Shown: positions 31,801 to 39,614, numbered from the stretch's first letter. The stretch is DNA of 64,000 bases from Symbiodinium natans (GCA_905221605.1 CAJNDS010002253.1:23501-87500), one strand, 5' to 3'. Program-made: numbers and translations. Notes: generated from the letters alone by a model not told the origin.

Positions 31801-34800
31801 AGTTCTTCGGCTACCATCCACGAGGACGTTGCAAAGACCGATGGTTTTACATGGTCATGCCCTAAAGCGCCCTGGTCAAACCGTACTTTATACAGCCCTA
31901 ACCCTTTGATTTCAGGCCATTCCCAAAGCGATGGCAACGCTTGTGCCTCAGGGGAAGGATCCAGCTCCGCAGGATCCCTGGGGTGCTCAAACCCAAGATA
32001 CGCATTCCCTTCCTGAACCTCCTGAGTCACATGCATCAAGAAGAGCATTCTCAAGATTAGTACGGTATCTCGAATCGCCAAAGTCCTCTCCTTACCTGTC
32101 AATCCCTCTAGTCCGAACCGCTCGATTCCATGTCTCGCCCTCAAAACGCGTGGTCCCGGAGACCTAGCCCTAGACCGTGACATCGTCCTACACGGAGGAC
32201 CACCCAGTATCCCTTTTACTTTGCCAGACAGGATCTCTTGAAGTACATACGAATAGAGAGACTCGTTAAACAAGTCCCTTCCCCGATTCAATTCTACCTC
32301 TAGAAAGGCCTCATCATGCTTAGCCTTCCAGGATTGTTGCCCCGAGAACAGATGTACCAGCACCCGTTGCGCTTTCTTTAGCCTACGTCGAGCCCTGCGA
32401 TTCAGACCTGTTGTTTGGGCATCGTTGGTTTCAGGGTTCACCTGCAAAGGAGCGACCTGCTGAAGGATGTCGTGAGGCACCTCCGGGAAGATCTTCTTAG
32501 CGTATGCAGCCAGAACGACTGACTCTTTCTTGGCATCTCCCCTACAGGCATTTAGAGCCTCCTTCAAAGACCCTTGGATCTCAAAATCCGGACTCTCACT
32601 TAACTGCATAGCCTTGACTCTCAGTTCCCTGACTCTGATCTTGTCCTCCAATTCCAGAATCAAGTCCATCAGCAACTCTTGAGCGATCATAGGACAACCC
32701 TTGACCAAGGTAACCGGAAGCTCACCTCTCGTAGGGTGAGTCAGGCGAATCCCCTCTGTTGACCACTCTAAAACCATACCCAGACACTCAATCGCGGGCC
32801 CTAGAGGCAGTATCGGAGTGACCCTATGCGCAGTGAGCAGGGTGCCTTGCTCATTCATCCGAAGCTCAGTTTGTCCAGCAGCCAACTCCACTTTTACTAC
32901 ACTAGCCTGCTGAAGCTCCTTGGCAGATCCTTGACGAAGCGCGTTAGTAGCCCCGCCATCGATTAGTCCCAAGGTGTTTTCTTCCGCTTTCAGAAATCTC
33001 ACAGACACGCACGGTTGCCCTTGGCTCCCCGCAGATTCCACTACCCGCAACGATGGGCTTGGATCTTCACGAGTAACCCCTAGCTCCCACGCAGTCTCTA
33101 GTTCATCGACCAGAGCTCGGGCATCTGCTACTCCTAGGACCATCCTGCCATGAACAGTCCTTACACCCAAAAGCCCTCTTAGTGGATGCTTGACAAGTGG
33201 TCCCTGAAAATCCCAACGGACTTCACATCCTAGGACCTCAACCACCTTTCCCAGAGGGATTACCGCAGGCTTCGTGTCCATGGAAAGCAAGGACCCCTTT
33301 GATGACATTCGCCCTACAGATAGACCTACCGGAAGCATAATGTCACAGGCCACTGCAGATTGATACTCTCTGACTTGCGCATATCGGTACACATGAGTCG
33401 CGCCTGAATCCAAGAAAGCTTCTGCAACTGAAATACGCTCATCTTCACCAACAACAACCTCTACACCAAACGTACAGAACCTAGGAACATCCTTTTCAAA
33501 CCCTGGAAGCTTCAATTCACGGAAATCACCCATGTCGGCTCCATCCGGCTCTAGCCGATCCCTGCTCTCGCTGGCCCCATCTGGCTCTAGCCAGCTCAGG
33601 CGATTGGCCCCTTCCGGCTCTAGCCAATCTGGATGAACGGTCCCTTGCGGCTCTAACCGAACATCTGCCCTTGAGCGAGTCCATTTCGGAACCCCGCCCT
33701 CACTACTTCTAGGTGATTCCTGTAAATTCGAAGCAACCTCCCCAATTCCCCCCGGACCACAACTGACCTTCAAATCCGAAGTTGAAGCACCAAACGAAAC
33801 CGGACCAAACGAAACCGGACTCCCCCCATCCTGCAAGGATGCCACTCCGGGCCCCTGAAGACATGCCAAACGAATCCCTTTCAAGACCCGACCAGCTTCT
33901 TGCTCTGCGGATGTCCCTGCAGCTGCGGAGGTGTTTCCGCTATGTGTAGATGCGTTTGTAGCAACTTCGGCGATGACAGGTCCTGGGGTTTCTACTGTAG
34001 CCGCTGCAATGTTCGGCTTGCCTCCTTTTGGAGGCCCACCCTTGTTACCCTTGTTGCCCTTACCGCCCTTGCCTCCCTTATCCCCTTTCTTGAACTGAGG
34101 ACCTTGAAGAGTAGGGCATTCAGGACGACGATGATTCGTTGCGGGATCTGTGGCTCCGCAAGCATAACATACTTGTTGCCGAGCAGCTTCTGCAAAGTCG
34201 TGCAGGTTTCTACAATTATCCCCAAAAGCACACCCGCGCGGCGTTAGGTACCCCTTGCACGTCGGCTTATTTTCCTGCCCTTCCCTTGTACCCCCGGAAC
34301 CCCCGGAACCCCCTTGGTCTTTACCCTTCGGCTTCCCTTTAGGCTTCCCTTTTGGAGATCCTTTCCTAGGGTTGTTTGGGGCGTTTGGGCTTGCTACATC
34401 ATCAGTCTCAGTGGCCTTTGCTACGCGTGGCTTCTTGGGATCTGACTCCAACCCATACTCGAGAAGCTCCGCTTCGGCCTGAACATGCTTCAAGTACGAA
34501 AGGACTGACTCCAGCGTGGGTGCATGGTCTAGGCTGCTCTGTACCCTGACAAAGGACAGTCTAAAGCTGGCTTGCGTGTAGCTCTTGAGAACTCCCGCCA
34601 TCAACGAGTCGATTCCCTTGAGAAGAAGAGACGGATCAGGCATCGAAATACCCAACTGCCTCCCCCGGGAGGCCCACCGTGACCATCGTCTTAACTTTAA
34701 GTTCGCATCCGAAGGACTACTAGCCACACCTGGGTTGTGTAGATAAGAGAGGATAAGTTGTCGCTCTTTGGCCCCGCCAGGCTGACCCTTAATCAACACC

Positions 34801-37001
34801 CTGAATAGCACGCCAACCGTTGTCAGATCCCCTTGCGATATGAGTTCTTCAGAGAGATCCTTAGGCAAAGCCTTGATGAGCATCGAAACCGTCCTCTGCT
34901 CCAACCGCATGTAGCGTGGTTCCTGCAGATTCTCGGGGAGCGCTCCTTTCAGCGCCGCTCTTTCAAGCGGCGGGGACTGAAGCCACACTTTGTAGCGTCG
35001 GTCTGCTTCTGCTGCAACCAAACCCCACCAAGTCGACGCTGCCGGCGCCAAGTCCGAGATAAGTGGAGCAATTAGCGTTAGCCAATCCCCTACTGCTAGC
35101 GGTCCCTCTTCTGGAGTTATTTCAAGAGTTGGTAACATGATTTCACGGCTTCTATCTGGAGCATACGCCCTAGCATCATCATGCGCTCTCATGTCCGGCA
35201 TAGACTCCATCAAAGGGCGTGGGTACATACTCAGAACAGGCACAGAAGCTCCTGGCACAAATGCTTGCTGGCTACTACTTGCGGTCATTTCCTGATGCAC
35301 AAAAGGAACGTGTGCTGGGGGGCTTGGAGGCGGTGTTGTTTGGGGTGGCCGAGGCGGAGGAGACGGCGGCCTGTACGCTGGCCTACTGCAACCGAAATCC
35401 AAACCTCTATCAACCCTTCCCTTGACTGTAGCTCTACCCCCTTCAAAGCCCACTTCATACTCTACATCCCCTATCCACACCGTAAGCTCCTGGGCCGGAG
35501 CGGTCCTTTGTGCCACAGTCGGCACGGGATCTGGCGGAATGCTGGGACCTACTTGGCCTTGCAGAGAGGAATTGATTGGGGCCTGGAGGGGAGCAGGGCT
35601 TCGAGGTTCAGGATTCCCTTTTCCTATCCCCTTATCACCCCTACTTTGTCCCCACAGGTCCAAGGAGCCATCGCTCGCGCTCTCCCTACTTCTGAGGCCT
35701 ACTCCAGCATCAATTTCCCATAAGTGCATCAAGGGTCTTTGGAATGTCGAGGTTAAAGGGGCATGAGGTTGGCTACCAAAACTGTCAGGTGACCCGATAA
35801 AGTGTTGTTCTACCGGCCTAGTTGCTATCGGGGAGCTCGCTTGCGACGTTCTGTCATGTAGAGGGATGGGATAGGCTTCTACTGGATGCTCTGGCGTCGC
35901 TAGTTCCCTACCATCAAGGCCTGGAGCTACAGGCGGATTCCTAGGAGCAGATGGATCCATTTCCAAAGCACCAAAATGTGCCCTTAAGGCTTCCATATCT
36001 ACCCTACCTAGGCTGTAAGTGTTTCTAGATCCACCTGATCCCACACTCCGCGCTTCTTCAAGGCTCTGCAGCCTTGCATGGACACCCTGCAGAAGACCCT
36101 GCATCTGGCTCATGCCCTCTACAAGTTGTGCAAGTTCGCTACCTGAATGCCGGCTTTGCCCGCTATGCGACATCGGATCCCTGTACAGCAAACCTTCTAC
36201 ACCACGCACCCCTAAACCACTAGACCCAACCTGTGCCAGGTCCTGCGCCGCAAGAGCTCCCTGAGTCTGAGGGGTCTCCCGCACTGCCAGAGGCCCTGTC
36301 CCAACGCAGGCCCCTGCCAGTGGGAGAGGACTCATCCTCTCTTCAGGCCCTTGCTGCGCACGACCAGCAACTGCCAAGTTCTGCTCATCACTTCTGGTTC
36401 CCAAGCCAACTGATCTCAAAGAACTTCGTAGTGCCTCCAACGCGTTCCAACTTGACTGACCTCCCCGTGGATCGCTGGTCGGATCAAGAGATCCTCGTCG
36501 TGACGCGTCTGGATCAAGAGATCCTGGTCCTGGGGACCCTGAAATTGTCTGTCTTAAAGACGTGGCGGTCTCATCGTTGTCCCGATCAAGAGATCGTTGC
36601 CTATGTATCTGCATATTGTCACCATCGTTCTGATCAAGAGATCTCATCGTTCTATTGCGTTCTCGAGCGTCATCAACCGAAATCTCCTCCTGTTGCTGAG
36701 CCGCTTCCCAGGCCTCATTCAAGCTGAAGTGCTGCGCGTTCTCGGAGTTGCTCGGCCCTTGCCCTCTCGGCCCTTGCCCTGTGCTGGCCTCTGACCTTCC
36801 AAGTTGTAGCGCTTCACCACCTTGTATCTGCTGGGATGTATCATAGCTCGGCTCAAGAGAAGTCTCATCCACACGCACTTCTCGCGATATCTCTGCTGGT
36901 GTAGCAGGCGGCGAGGCCATCCTCGAAGCTGTGCCCATTGACGAAGGGGTCTGGCCTGTCTGGCCCGCGGGAGATCTTCCTCTCCTCATGCTCAAGTCCA
37001 T
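25896..37001 (-). CDS. Gag-Pol polyprotein with methyltransferase-like and 2OG-oxygenase-like domains
   Basis: A single 3,701-codon frame starts MDLSMRRG. Residues 1-900 are low-complexity (SLD repeats) and then Gag-like. A CCCH finger has C915, C924, C930 and H934, and a knuckle has C945, C948, H957 and C962. Four LEP(D/E)GA repeats lie near 1115-1155. Protease-like DSGA is at 1198 and DGGA at 1348. A C5-methyltransferase-like region has HLFSG 1550, VEL near 1570, GGPPC with C1604 and EHP 1672. Integrase has H1842, H1847, C1854, C1857 and the triad D1881, D2034, E2070 (DX35E). An oxygenase-like domain has H2430, D2432, GGE 2451-2453, H2491 and R2500. Reverse transcriptase has D2802 and YVDD 2906-2909. 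RNase H has D3082, E3123 and D3155. A hydrophobic segment is at 3257-3277, then a proline-rich tail. There is no stop or frameshift. Confidence 0.95.
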   Translation of the reverse strand: MDLSMRRGRSPAGQTGQTPSSMGTASRMASPPATPAEISREVRVDETSLEPSYDTSQQIQGGEALQLGRSEASTGQGPRGQGPSNSENAQHFSLNEAWEAAQQQEEISVDDARERNRTMRSLDQNDGDNMQIHRQRSLDRDNDETATSLRQTISGSPGPGSLDPDASRRGSLDPTSDPRGGQSSWNALEALRSSLRSVGLGTRSDEQNLAVAGRAQQGPEERMSPLPLAGACVGTGPLAVRETPQTQGALAAQDLAQVGSSGLGVRGVEGLLYRDPMSHSGQSRHSGSELAQLVEGMSQMQGLLQGVHARLQSLEEARSVGSGGSRNTYSLGRVDMEALRAHFGALEMDPSAPRNPPVAPGLDGRELATPEHPVEAYPIPLHDRTSQASSPIATRPVEQHFIGSPDSFGSQPHAPLTSTFQRPLMHLWEIDAGVGLRSRESASDGSLDLWGQSRGDKGIGKGNPEPRSPAPLQAPINSSLQGQVGPSIPPDPVPTVAQRTAPAQELTVWIGDVEYEVGFEGGRATVKGRVDRGLDFGCSRPAYRPPSPPPRPPQTTPPPSPPAHVPFVHQEMTASSSQQAFVPGASVPVLSMYPRPLMESMPDMRAHDDARAYAPDRSREIMLPTLEITPEEGPLAVGDWLTLIAPLISDLAPAASTWWGLVAAEADRRYKVWLQSPPLERAALKGALPENLQEPRYMRLEQRTVSMLIKALPKDLSEELISQGDLTTVGVLFRVLIKGQPGGAKERQLILSYLHNPGVASSPSDANLKLRRWSRWASRGRQLGISMPDPSLLLKGIDSLMAGVLKSYTQASFRLSFVRVQSSLDHAPTLESVLSYLKHVQAEAELLEYGLESDPKKPRVAKATETDDVASPNAPNNPRKGSPKGKPKGKPKGKDQGGSGGSGGTREGQENKPTCKGYLTPRGCAFGDNCRNLHDFAEAARQQVCYACGATDPATNHRRPECPTLQGPQFKKGDKGGKGGKGNKGNKGGPPKGGKPNIAAATVETPGPVIAEVATNASTHSGNTSAAAGTSAEQEAGRVLKGIRLACLQGPGVASLQDGGSPVSFGPVSFGASTSDLKVSCGPGGIGEVASNLQESPRSSEGGVPKWTRSRADVRLEPQGTVHPDWLEPEGANRLSWLEPDGASESRDRLEPDGADMGDFRELKLPGFEKDVPRFCTFGVEVVVGEDERISVAEAFLDSGATHVYRYAQVREYQSAVACDIMLPVGLSVGRMSSKGSLLSMDTKPAVIPLGKVVEVLGCEVRWDFQGPLVKHPLRGLLGVRTVHGRMVLGVADARALVDELETAWELGVTREDPSPSLRVVESAGSQGQPCVSVRFLKAEENTLGLIDGGATNALRQGSAKELQQASVVKVELAAGQTELRMNEQGTLLTAHRVTPILPLGPAIECLGMVLEWSTEGIRLTHPTRGELPVTLVKGCPMIAQELLMDLILELEDKIRVRELRVKAMQLSESPDFEIQGSLKEALNACRGDAKKESVVLAAYAKKIFPEVPHDILQQVAPLQVNPETNDAQTTGLNRRARRRLKKAQRVLVHLFSGQQSWKAKHDEAFLEVELNRGRDLFNESLYSYVLQEILSGKVKGILGGPPCRTMSRSRARSPGPRVLRARHGIERFGLEGLTGKERTLAIRDTVLILRMLFLMHVTQEVQEGNAYLGFEHPRDPAELDPSPEAQALPSLWEWPEIKGLGLYKVRFDQGALGHDHVKPSVFATSSWMVAEELSDKVVPPTARWISTSSDTESLRERMERTSKASKWAPGLVSILQRGWELWSSSREENVNAVRDRIRLLSGLMIDEGMDPEVVRRICSELNPPFPRVSRLKPKEQSFKEHCQRGHAPWRGDCRACLESAAFHHPCRRRKHAHMFSLCVDLTGPYTKGSDQEGIARYAVVGVYTFPRFWKNGEPVEDDGRGVGVISENEGDKEDMGKAGEQDEPIPNPDEWAEIEGEEEPAADPLPADVDEVKKEERRWKAICEASLDPLPAIRIPFLIPVYKKSPKQVTEAVARIFIRLKTLGLPLHRVHSDRGAEFVNKTFLSWCRARDLHVTTTAADLPQSNGLAERFIGLIKRQARSLLHSVGARSSDWPHAMRYSVETMYDEAMRGLGVIPKRQQLPFGANIYVRERTWRWASWTARAVQATVLAPSEHVSKGWVVRVTRPDGTPVLLITTLAYQKVREPEPLNAPPEAAEQPSEAFPVDSPGAGSRPKAPRPLGGFITGRESRVPSEAEPPLPPPADAPSVPRRRIRAKGGLRRLVPQGGGPEMLGMLQKLKSLGVSWVDEDENHSGSGESEDEESGHTILFALPVEESSFKVCHVEAVDGVEQEAKLLREQGAMSRRAVCDLVLRSKWPSCRNHRRADKTTHEKGRLAVLGAFAHGGIYGVTQVTHQKPEMVKTLNVYLRQEVPDATYTAILVSQRGPSEWHRDVNNAEGSINWVVPLGDFQGGEIRVLPEGLRTDEADVDEHMGILYPPANHPVSFNPKRRHKVLPHTGNRLVLVAYTPRGWTRLPESTIKELRELGFPVPPLPKGSEPVVRAVSVAYVGDDSSEGDGGLGCTIVDDQQYAMDEKLVEMLQADLYFLSRVFSWECQLASETLREAGPSNCPSMCYINMLDSQIQELQEELLWIDSGTKLDGTVSGHDDERLAKAMIRTLAVKESEKGPQEESEPEVFLQARTIDPQQAAGELEKWVPPLLDEYTGLRFQYEAIYPIDVNQLCEEDVQSGAIEILPAKVVFTRKPPVGKRRARIVACGNFQQKTWSDQVAVARREVYASGLDTIALRIQLRQASLCGWTAAILDIRKAFLYAPLHERKGKGKRIILMPPKILVKAKIIPPSERWVIQRALYGLDLSPAAWSRHRDKCLSQLKWAFEGLEYRLTQSDSEPSLWKIQDSSNALKGLIGVYVDDMLLSACRGLLESVAGAIQTLWETSDIKFAEDGLHFLGVDIRLHNGRYYLTQVSYVTELLNRHPEIEGTASTPYPAEKDQETQEENIQMESVRLVQGLIGELTWLATKTRLDIAWAVNRASQLSSKRPSRAIAVCQNIVRYLRGKPDLGLVYGPKPAQGVKVEMTEGTLEVATDASFAPLGEKSQTGVVLKWAGAVIGWVSSKQTFVCLSSAEAELYAAMEGMVMTDSVSDLVRELVGQVAPALYSDNVACTCLIALPAGSWRTRHLRLRARRLHERIENEELQCFHLPGEVMTADLLTKSLSSQRMQKLLDLAGVVQLSHVLRCAVVVLSISRAQAQPSEDEEDEASWVPLLLVMGFTVLIARLLELCLRWCWSQGARRLRDLQGPPENGELVGSVLEQVSSQGAVDGSEVTVVAFGDDVGLVGPEDQVEVVAADLIARALEEEERALFHRWYALYVEPYDPYDPLLDESPSRRASLEDIWSEPQSPNPEPEIGQGSRTGGVELSQAAGPKTKAPDPKSSTQTSFQGHHPSLSSGLSEESLVSGGSLEVDPKSKPPAPKPPPDGWLGTVVKRPPPVTSQSVAIPIPKPKLPPEGWLGTVAPKHPTAKAQSVGVPKSPPVKQPPPAPKLNPQAHQDMILIAQTQELIQWELRRNLGHQPIEGLRDNFHYIPELGLLIRWHPMWRQQFFDPSRTALPISLSRLVGDRRSFCIFRDGTSGILDDNFRVTRQGANVSTMQWQGRTEFLVAPPTPIAPVPNPPPSKSKAAGPKPKSKPKSQPKAEPKPKTPPRRLTQ

Positions 37002-37096
37002 GGCTCACAGCAGCGACTCTCGGATGTCTCTCGTTTAGAATAAGATTTGCAAAGGCTAGACCAACCAGGAAATTAATCTAAGCGCTAAGCCCTAGA
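37002..37096 (-). other. Retrotransposon 5' leader
   Basis: The stretch between primer site and ATG, with a GAGCCC/GGGCTC stem overlapping the primer site. No upstream ATG-initiated frame of note. Confidence 0.6.
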
Positions 37097-37114
37097 GCCC
37101 TTGGGCTCATAACC
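37097..37114 (-). promoter_or_regulatory. Primer-binding site resembling tRNA-Met anticodon arm
   Basis: Immediately inside the 5' LTR the element reads GGTTATGAGCCCAAGGGC. Its complement, CUUGGGCUCAUAACC, has the form of a Met(CAU) anticodon stem-loop: five-base stem UUGGG, loop CUCAUAA. Drosophila copia primes from an initiator tRNA-Met half cut in the same arm. The match to this host's tRNA cannot be tested here. Confidence 0.7.
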
Positions 37115-37268
37115 TAAGGAAACCAACCCTTAGATTAGAGGTTAGGGTTTAGGGTTAATGCTGCCAAGACACCTGTGAACTCGCACAAGTCAAATCGCCC
37201 TTTTCAGATACTGCACTTGATCATAGCTAAAAGGCCTGCAGAAGGGATATGATGCTTCATCATCAAGA
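37115..37268 (-). repeat. 5' LTR
   Basis: 154 bp identical to the 3' LTR. It is followed outward by GGGGG and G-rich degenerate telomere-like DNA matching the other flank. No clear TATA-like element, and promoter signals are not identifiable. Confidence 0.95.
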
Positions 37269-37531
37269 GGGGGCTTGGGGGCTTGGGGGCTTGGGGGTTG
37301 GGGTTTGGGGTTTGGGGTTTGGGTTTGGGGTTTGGGGTTTGGGGTTTAGGGTTGGGGTTTGGGGTTTGGGTTTGGATGGGTTTTCATGGTTTTGGGGTTT
37401 GTATGGGTTTGGTGTTTATGTGTGTGTGTGACAATTAAGGTAGCCTGCTCTCTTTGCTGGGCTTTGTGCTGTCCTTCCTGCAGGCTGCGGCACGATTCCT
37501 TTTTCGGTTCAGAGCCCTATGTCTTCCATTT

Positions 37532-37617
37532 GCTTAAGAACCCCAAAAGAAAAATAATAGTCCCTATATTGCCCTTATTAAGGAAGAACATTATCATTTT
37601 TTGGGGGGTTCTTAAGC
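37532..37617. repeat. MITE-like palindrome GCTTAAGAACCCC, copy 1
   Basis: The ends are GCTTAAGAACCCC and GGGGTTCTTAAGC, with the core AATAATAGTCCCTATATT. A second copy at 57801 shares the ends and the core. Confidence 0.8.
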
Positions 37618-37736
37618 ACTTAGTAGATGTCGCAAGGGGCATCTATAGGGCTCCGGGTATAGTCTGCGAACCCCGTGAACCCTGAACTCGAACCCCTAAA
37701 CTCAGAAAACCCCCCAACACCAGCATAGTGTGGGTT

Positions 37737-37804
37737 TAGGGTTTTGGGTTTTGGGTTTAGGGTTTAGGGTTTAGGTTTTAGGGTTTAGGGTTTAGGGTTT
37801 AGGG
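37737..37804. repeat. TTTAGGG array with TTTTGGG variants
   Basis: A short array upstream of the gene at 37905, followed by a 15-base G-run at 37859-37873. Confidence 0.85.
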
Positions 37805-37904
37805 TTGTGCTGTTGGCTACTTCTTGCCTTGAGCCCGAAAAAGTGAGGTTCGTCTTTAGGGGGGGGGGGGGGGCTTTTTGGCGTCGCAAAGTTTATTCGA
37901 GGAG

Positions 37905-39476
37905 ATGGCGCGCCACACACGAGCCAGCTGCGCTGAATGCCACAGCCTACCATATCGCCTCAAGAGTCGCCCGATCGCAAGCTTCAAAGCCATGGTGGAC
38001 CCTTCCCTGGCGGTTCTGGACAAGGACCTCGCTGAGCGAGTGGTGCTGCTTGCGGACCTTGATGTACGCCTGGTGTGCATCTATGGCGCGATTGACGCAT
38101 ACCACATTCTGCAGGGTCTACAGGATGAAAGCAGCGAAGATGCCGAGTGCTTCTACTGCTACCAGCGCTGGGGCAACACCGGCAGCTCGGGCAGCAAGAA
38201 GATCGAAGGCCCCTTCTCCGAGCAGAAGATGCGCGAAGTCTTCGCCGAGGCCTTCGAGGCACGCACGGGTGCTTCGTGGGGAAGCATCAAGCCAGGTGAC
38301 AGAGTGGCGCATGGACGCTTCTGGTGGCAACAGGTGGCTGCCGTAGAGGAGAAGGCTTACTGGCAATACTACGTGCATGATGGCGTGGATGGCAAGTCTC
38401 GTGGCTGGTACCCGTACGAGGATGACGCATCAGCAGAGGTGGAAGACGTCTTCGCGCAACACATGAGCAACAACCAGGAGTCTCGCACCAAGATCAGGAC
38501 AGTCTCGTCAGGCTTCTTCTCATACAGAATCGACCTGGAGGCCATGACTCAGGAGAACACCAAGACAGGAAAGGTCAGGGCTATCCGGCGCTTCACCGCC
38601 ACCGAGGCTCCTCCGAAGGGCGGCAAAAGCACCAAAGGTGTTCGCCCGGCGGCAGGGAAGCGAGCCCCCAAAGCGCCAGTCGACCGGAAGAAGGTGACGA
38701 AGAAGATCCTGAAGACTGCAACTTCGTAGTAGAGTAATATCATCTTTAACCTGTTTGGGGGAATATCTTCCCCTTATAATCCCAAAGGTGAACCTTAAAA
38801 GCCCCTAGGTGCTGGACAACTAAGGCAAAGTCCTCCAAGCCCGGGGCGAGGAAAGCCAAACTCACCCGTGAGGCCAAGCCGAAGTCCCGCAAGGTCGCGA
38901 AGAAGGCCGTGAAGGTCGCAAAGGGCAAGCAAGCCAAAGAGCAAGTCTTCCTTGGCAAGTTCACCCGGACCTCCACCGGCCTCAAGAAAGCCGACCTGAA
39001 GCGGAACAAGTACGGCAAGGTGGTGAGCAACTTAGCAGCTGAGTGAGTACACTTTACACTTTTTGGGATACTATTAAAATTAGTCTCTACAAAACGACTT
39101 GAAGTGTACACTTTTTGGGGCTTATGAACTCAGCAACTAAGGCAAGAAGATGTCCGAAGCAGGCCGGAAAAGCTTCGGGCGGGTCGCCTGCTGGATCGCC
39201 GCGTGCCAGAAACACGGCAGGCCCTTGGGACATTTTTATGCTTCCCCTTCTTGGGCTTAAGAGGACTATATTTAGGGGTTAGGGTTTAGGGTTTAGGGTT
39301 TAGGGTTTAGGGTTTAGGGTTTACTTTACGCCTTTACGGGCCATCCTAGGAAAGCCAGGGATGAGCTTGGGATCAAAGGCTTCGTCGCGATCCGAAAGGG
39401 CACCGAGCTGTACAAGAAGGCGAAGGAGCTCCAGCCCCACGTGAAGCCCCACGCCCTTCCGAAAGCCAAGCGCTGA
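37905..39476 (+). CDS. WGR-WWE protein with DVNP-like basic C-terminal module (4 exons)
   Basis: Exons 37905-38717, 38825-39026, 39142-39220 and 39350-39476 join in frame to 406 codons ending in TGA. Residues 82-126 form a WGR domain (CYQRWGNTGSSG, GPFS, FEARTGASWG). Residues 152-229 form a WWE domain (YWQYYVHDG, WYPYEDDAS, IDLEAMTQENTKTGKVRAIR). After a lysine/proline linker, residues 312-392 (FLGKFTRTSTGLKKADLKRN, GKVVSKK, ARDELGIKGF, KGTELYKKAKEL) resemble, from memory, dinoflagellate/viral nucleoprotein DVNP. WGR and WWE domains occur in poly(ADP-ribose) polymerases and ubiquitin ligases, but no catalytic domain is visible. The likely role is binding DNA breaks, ADP-ribose or chromatin in the nucleus; that is inference. 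All three introns are GC...AG, and the third contains TTTAGGG repeats. The start at 37905 is the first ATG, though the frame is open a little upstream. Confidence 0.8.
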
Positions 39477-39614
39477 GGCAGCCGATGCCGCACCGCCTGC
39501 GAGCTCTTTAGGATTTAGGGTTTAGGGTTTATGGTTTAGGGTGTAGGGTCTAGGGAGCTCTGAGGTGTTTTGCTGGGGGCCTGGCACATCTTGTGTCTGA
39601 AGTTGTACAGTCAA

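Larger units (their letters stand above)
25240..37268 (-). mobile_element. Complete Ty1/copia-class LTR retrotransposon, 12,029 bp
   Basis: Two identical 154-bp direct repeats bound the element. GGGGG abuts each outer edge (25235-25239 and 37269-37273), compatible with a 5-bp target duplication, though the target is G-rich. Reading on the - strand the order is 5' LTR, primer site resembling tRNA-Met, 113-base leader, one 3,701-codon ORF, about 490 bases of untranslated DNA, polypurine tract, 3' LTR. Integrase precedes reverse transcriptase, which defines the copia class. Identical LTRs and an unbroken ORF indicate recent insertion. It is more than twice the usual copia length because of extra domains. 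It lies antisense to the host genes. Confidence 0.95.

Noticed and set aside
27604-36794. Numerous + strand ORFs of 60-180 codons
   Set aside because: They are antisense shadows of the intact - strand polyprotein.
37878-37904. Upstream start for the WGR-WWE gene
   Set aside because: The frame is open but begins with TTG right after a G-run. The first ATG is 37905.
38718-38729. Stop after KTATS as the true end of the WGR-WWE protein
   Set aside because: A GC donor at 38718 and matching CTAAG/GCAAAG acceptor extend the frame into three further exons with a coherent conserved module.
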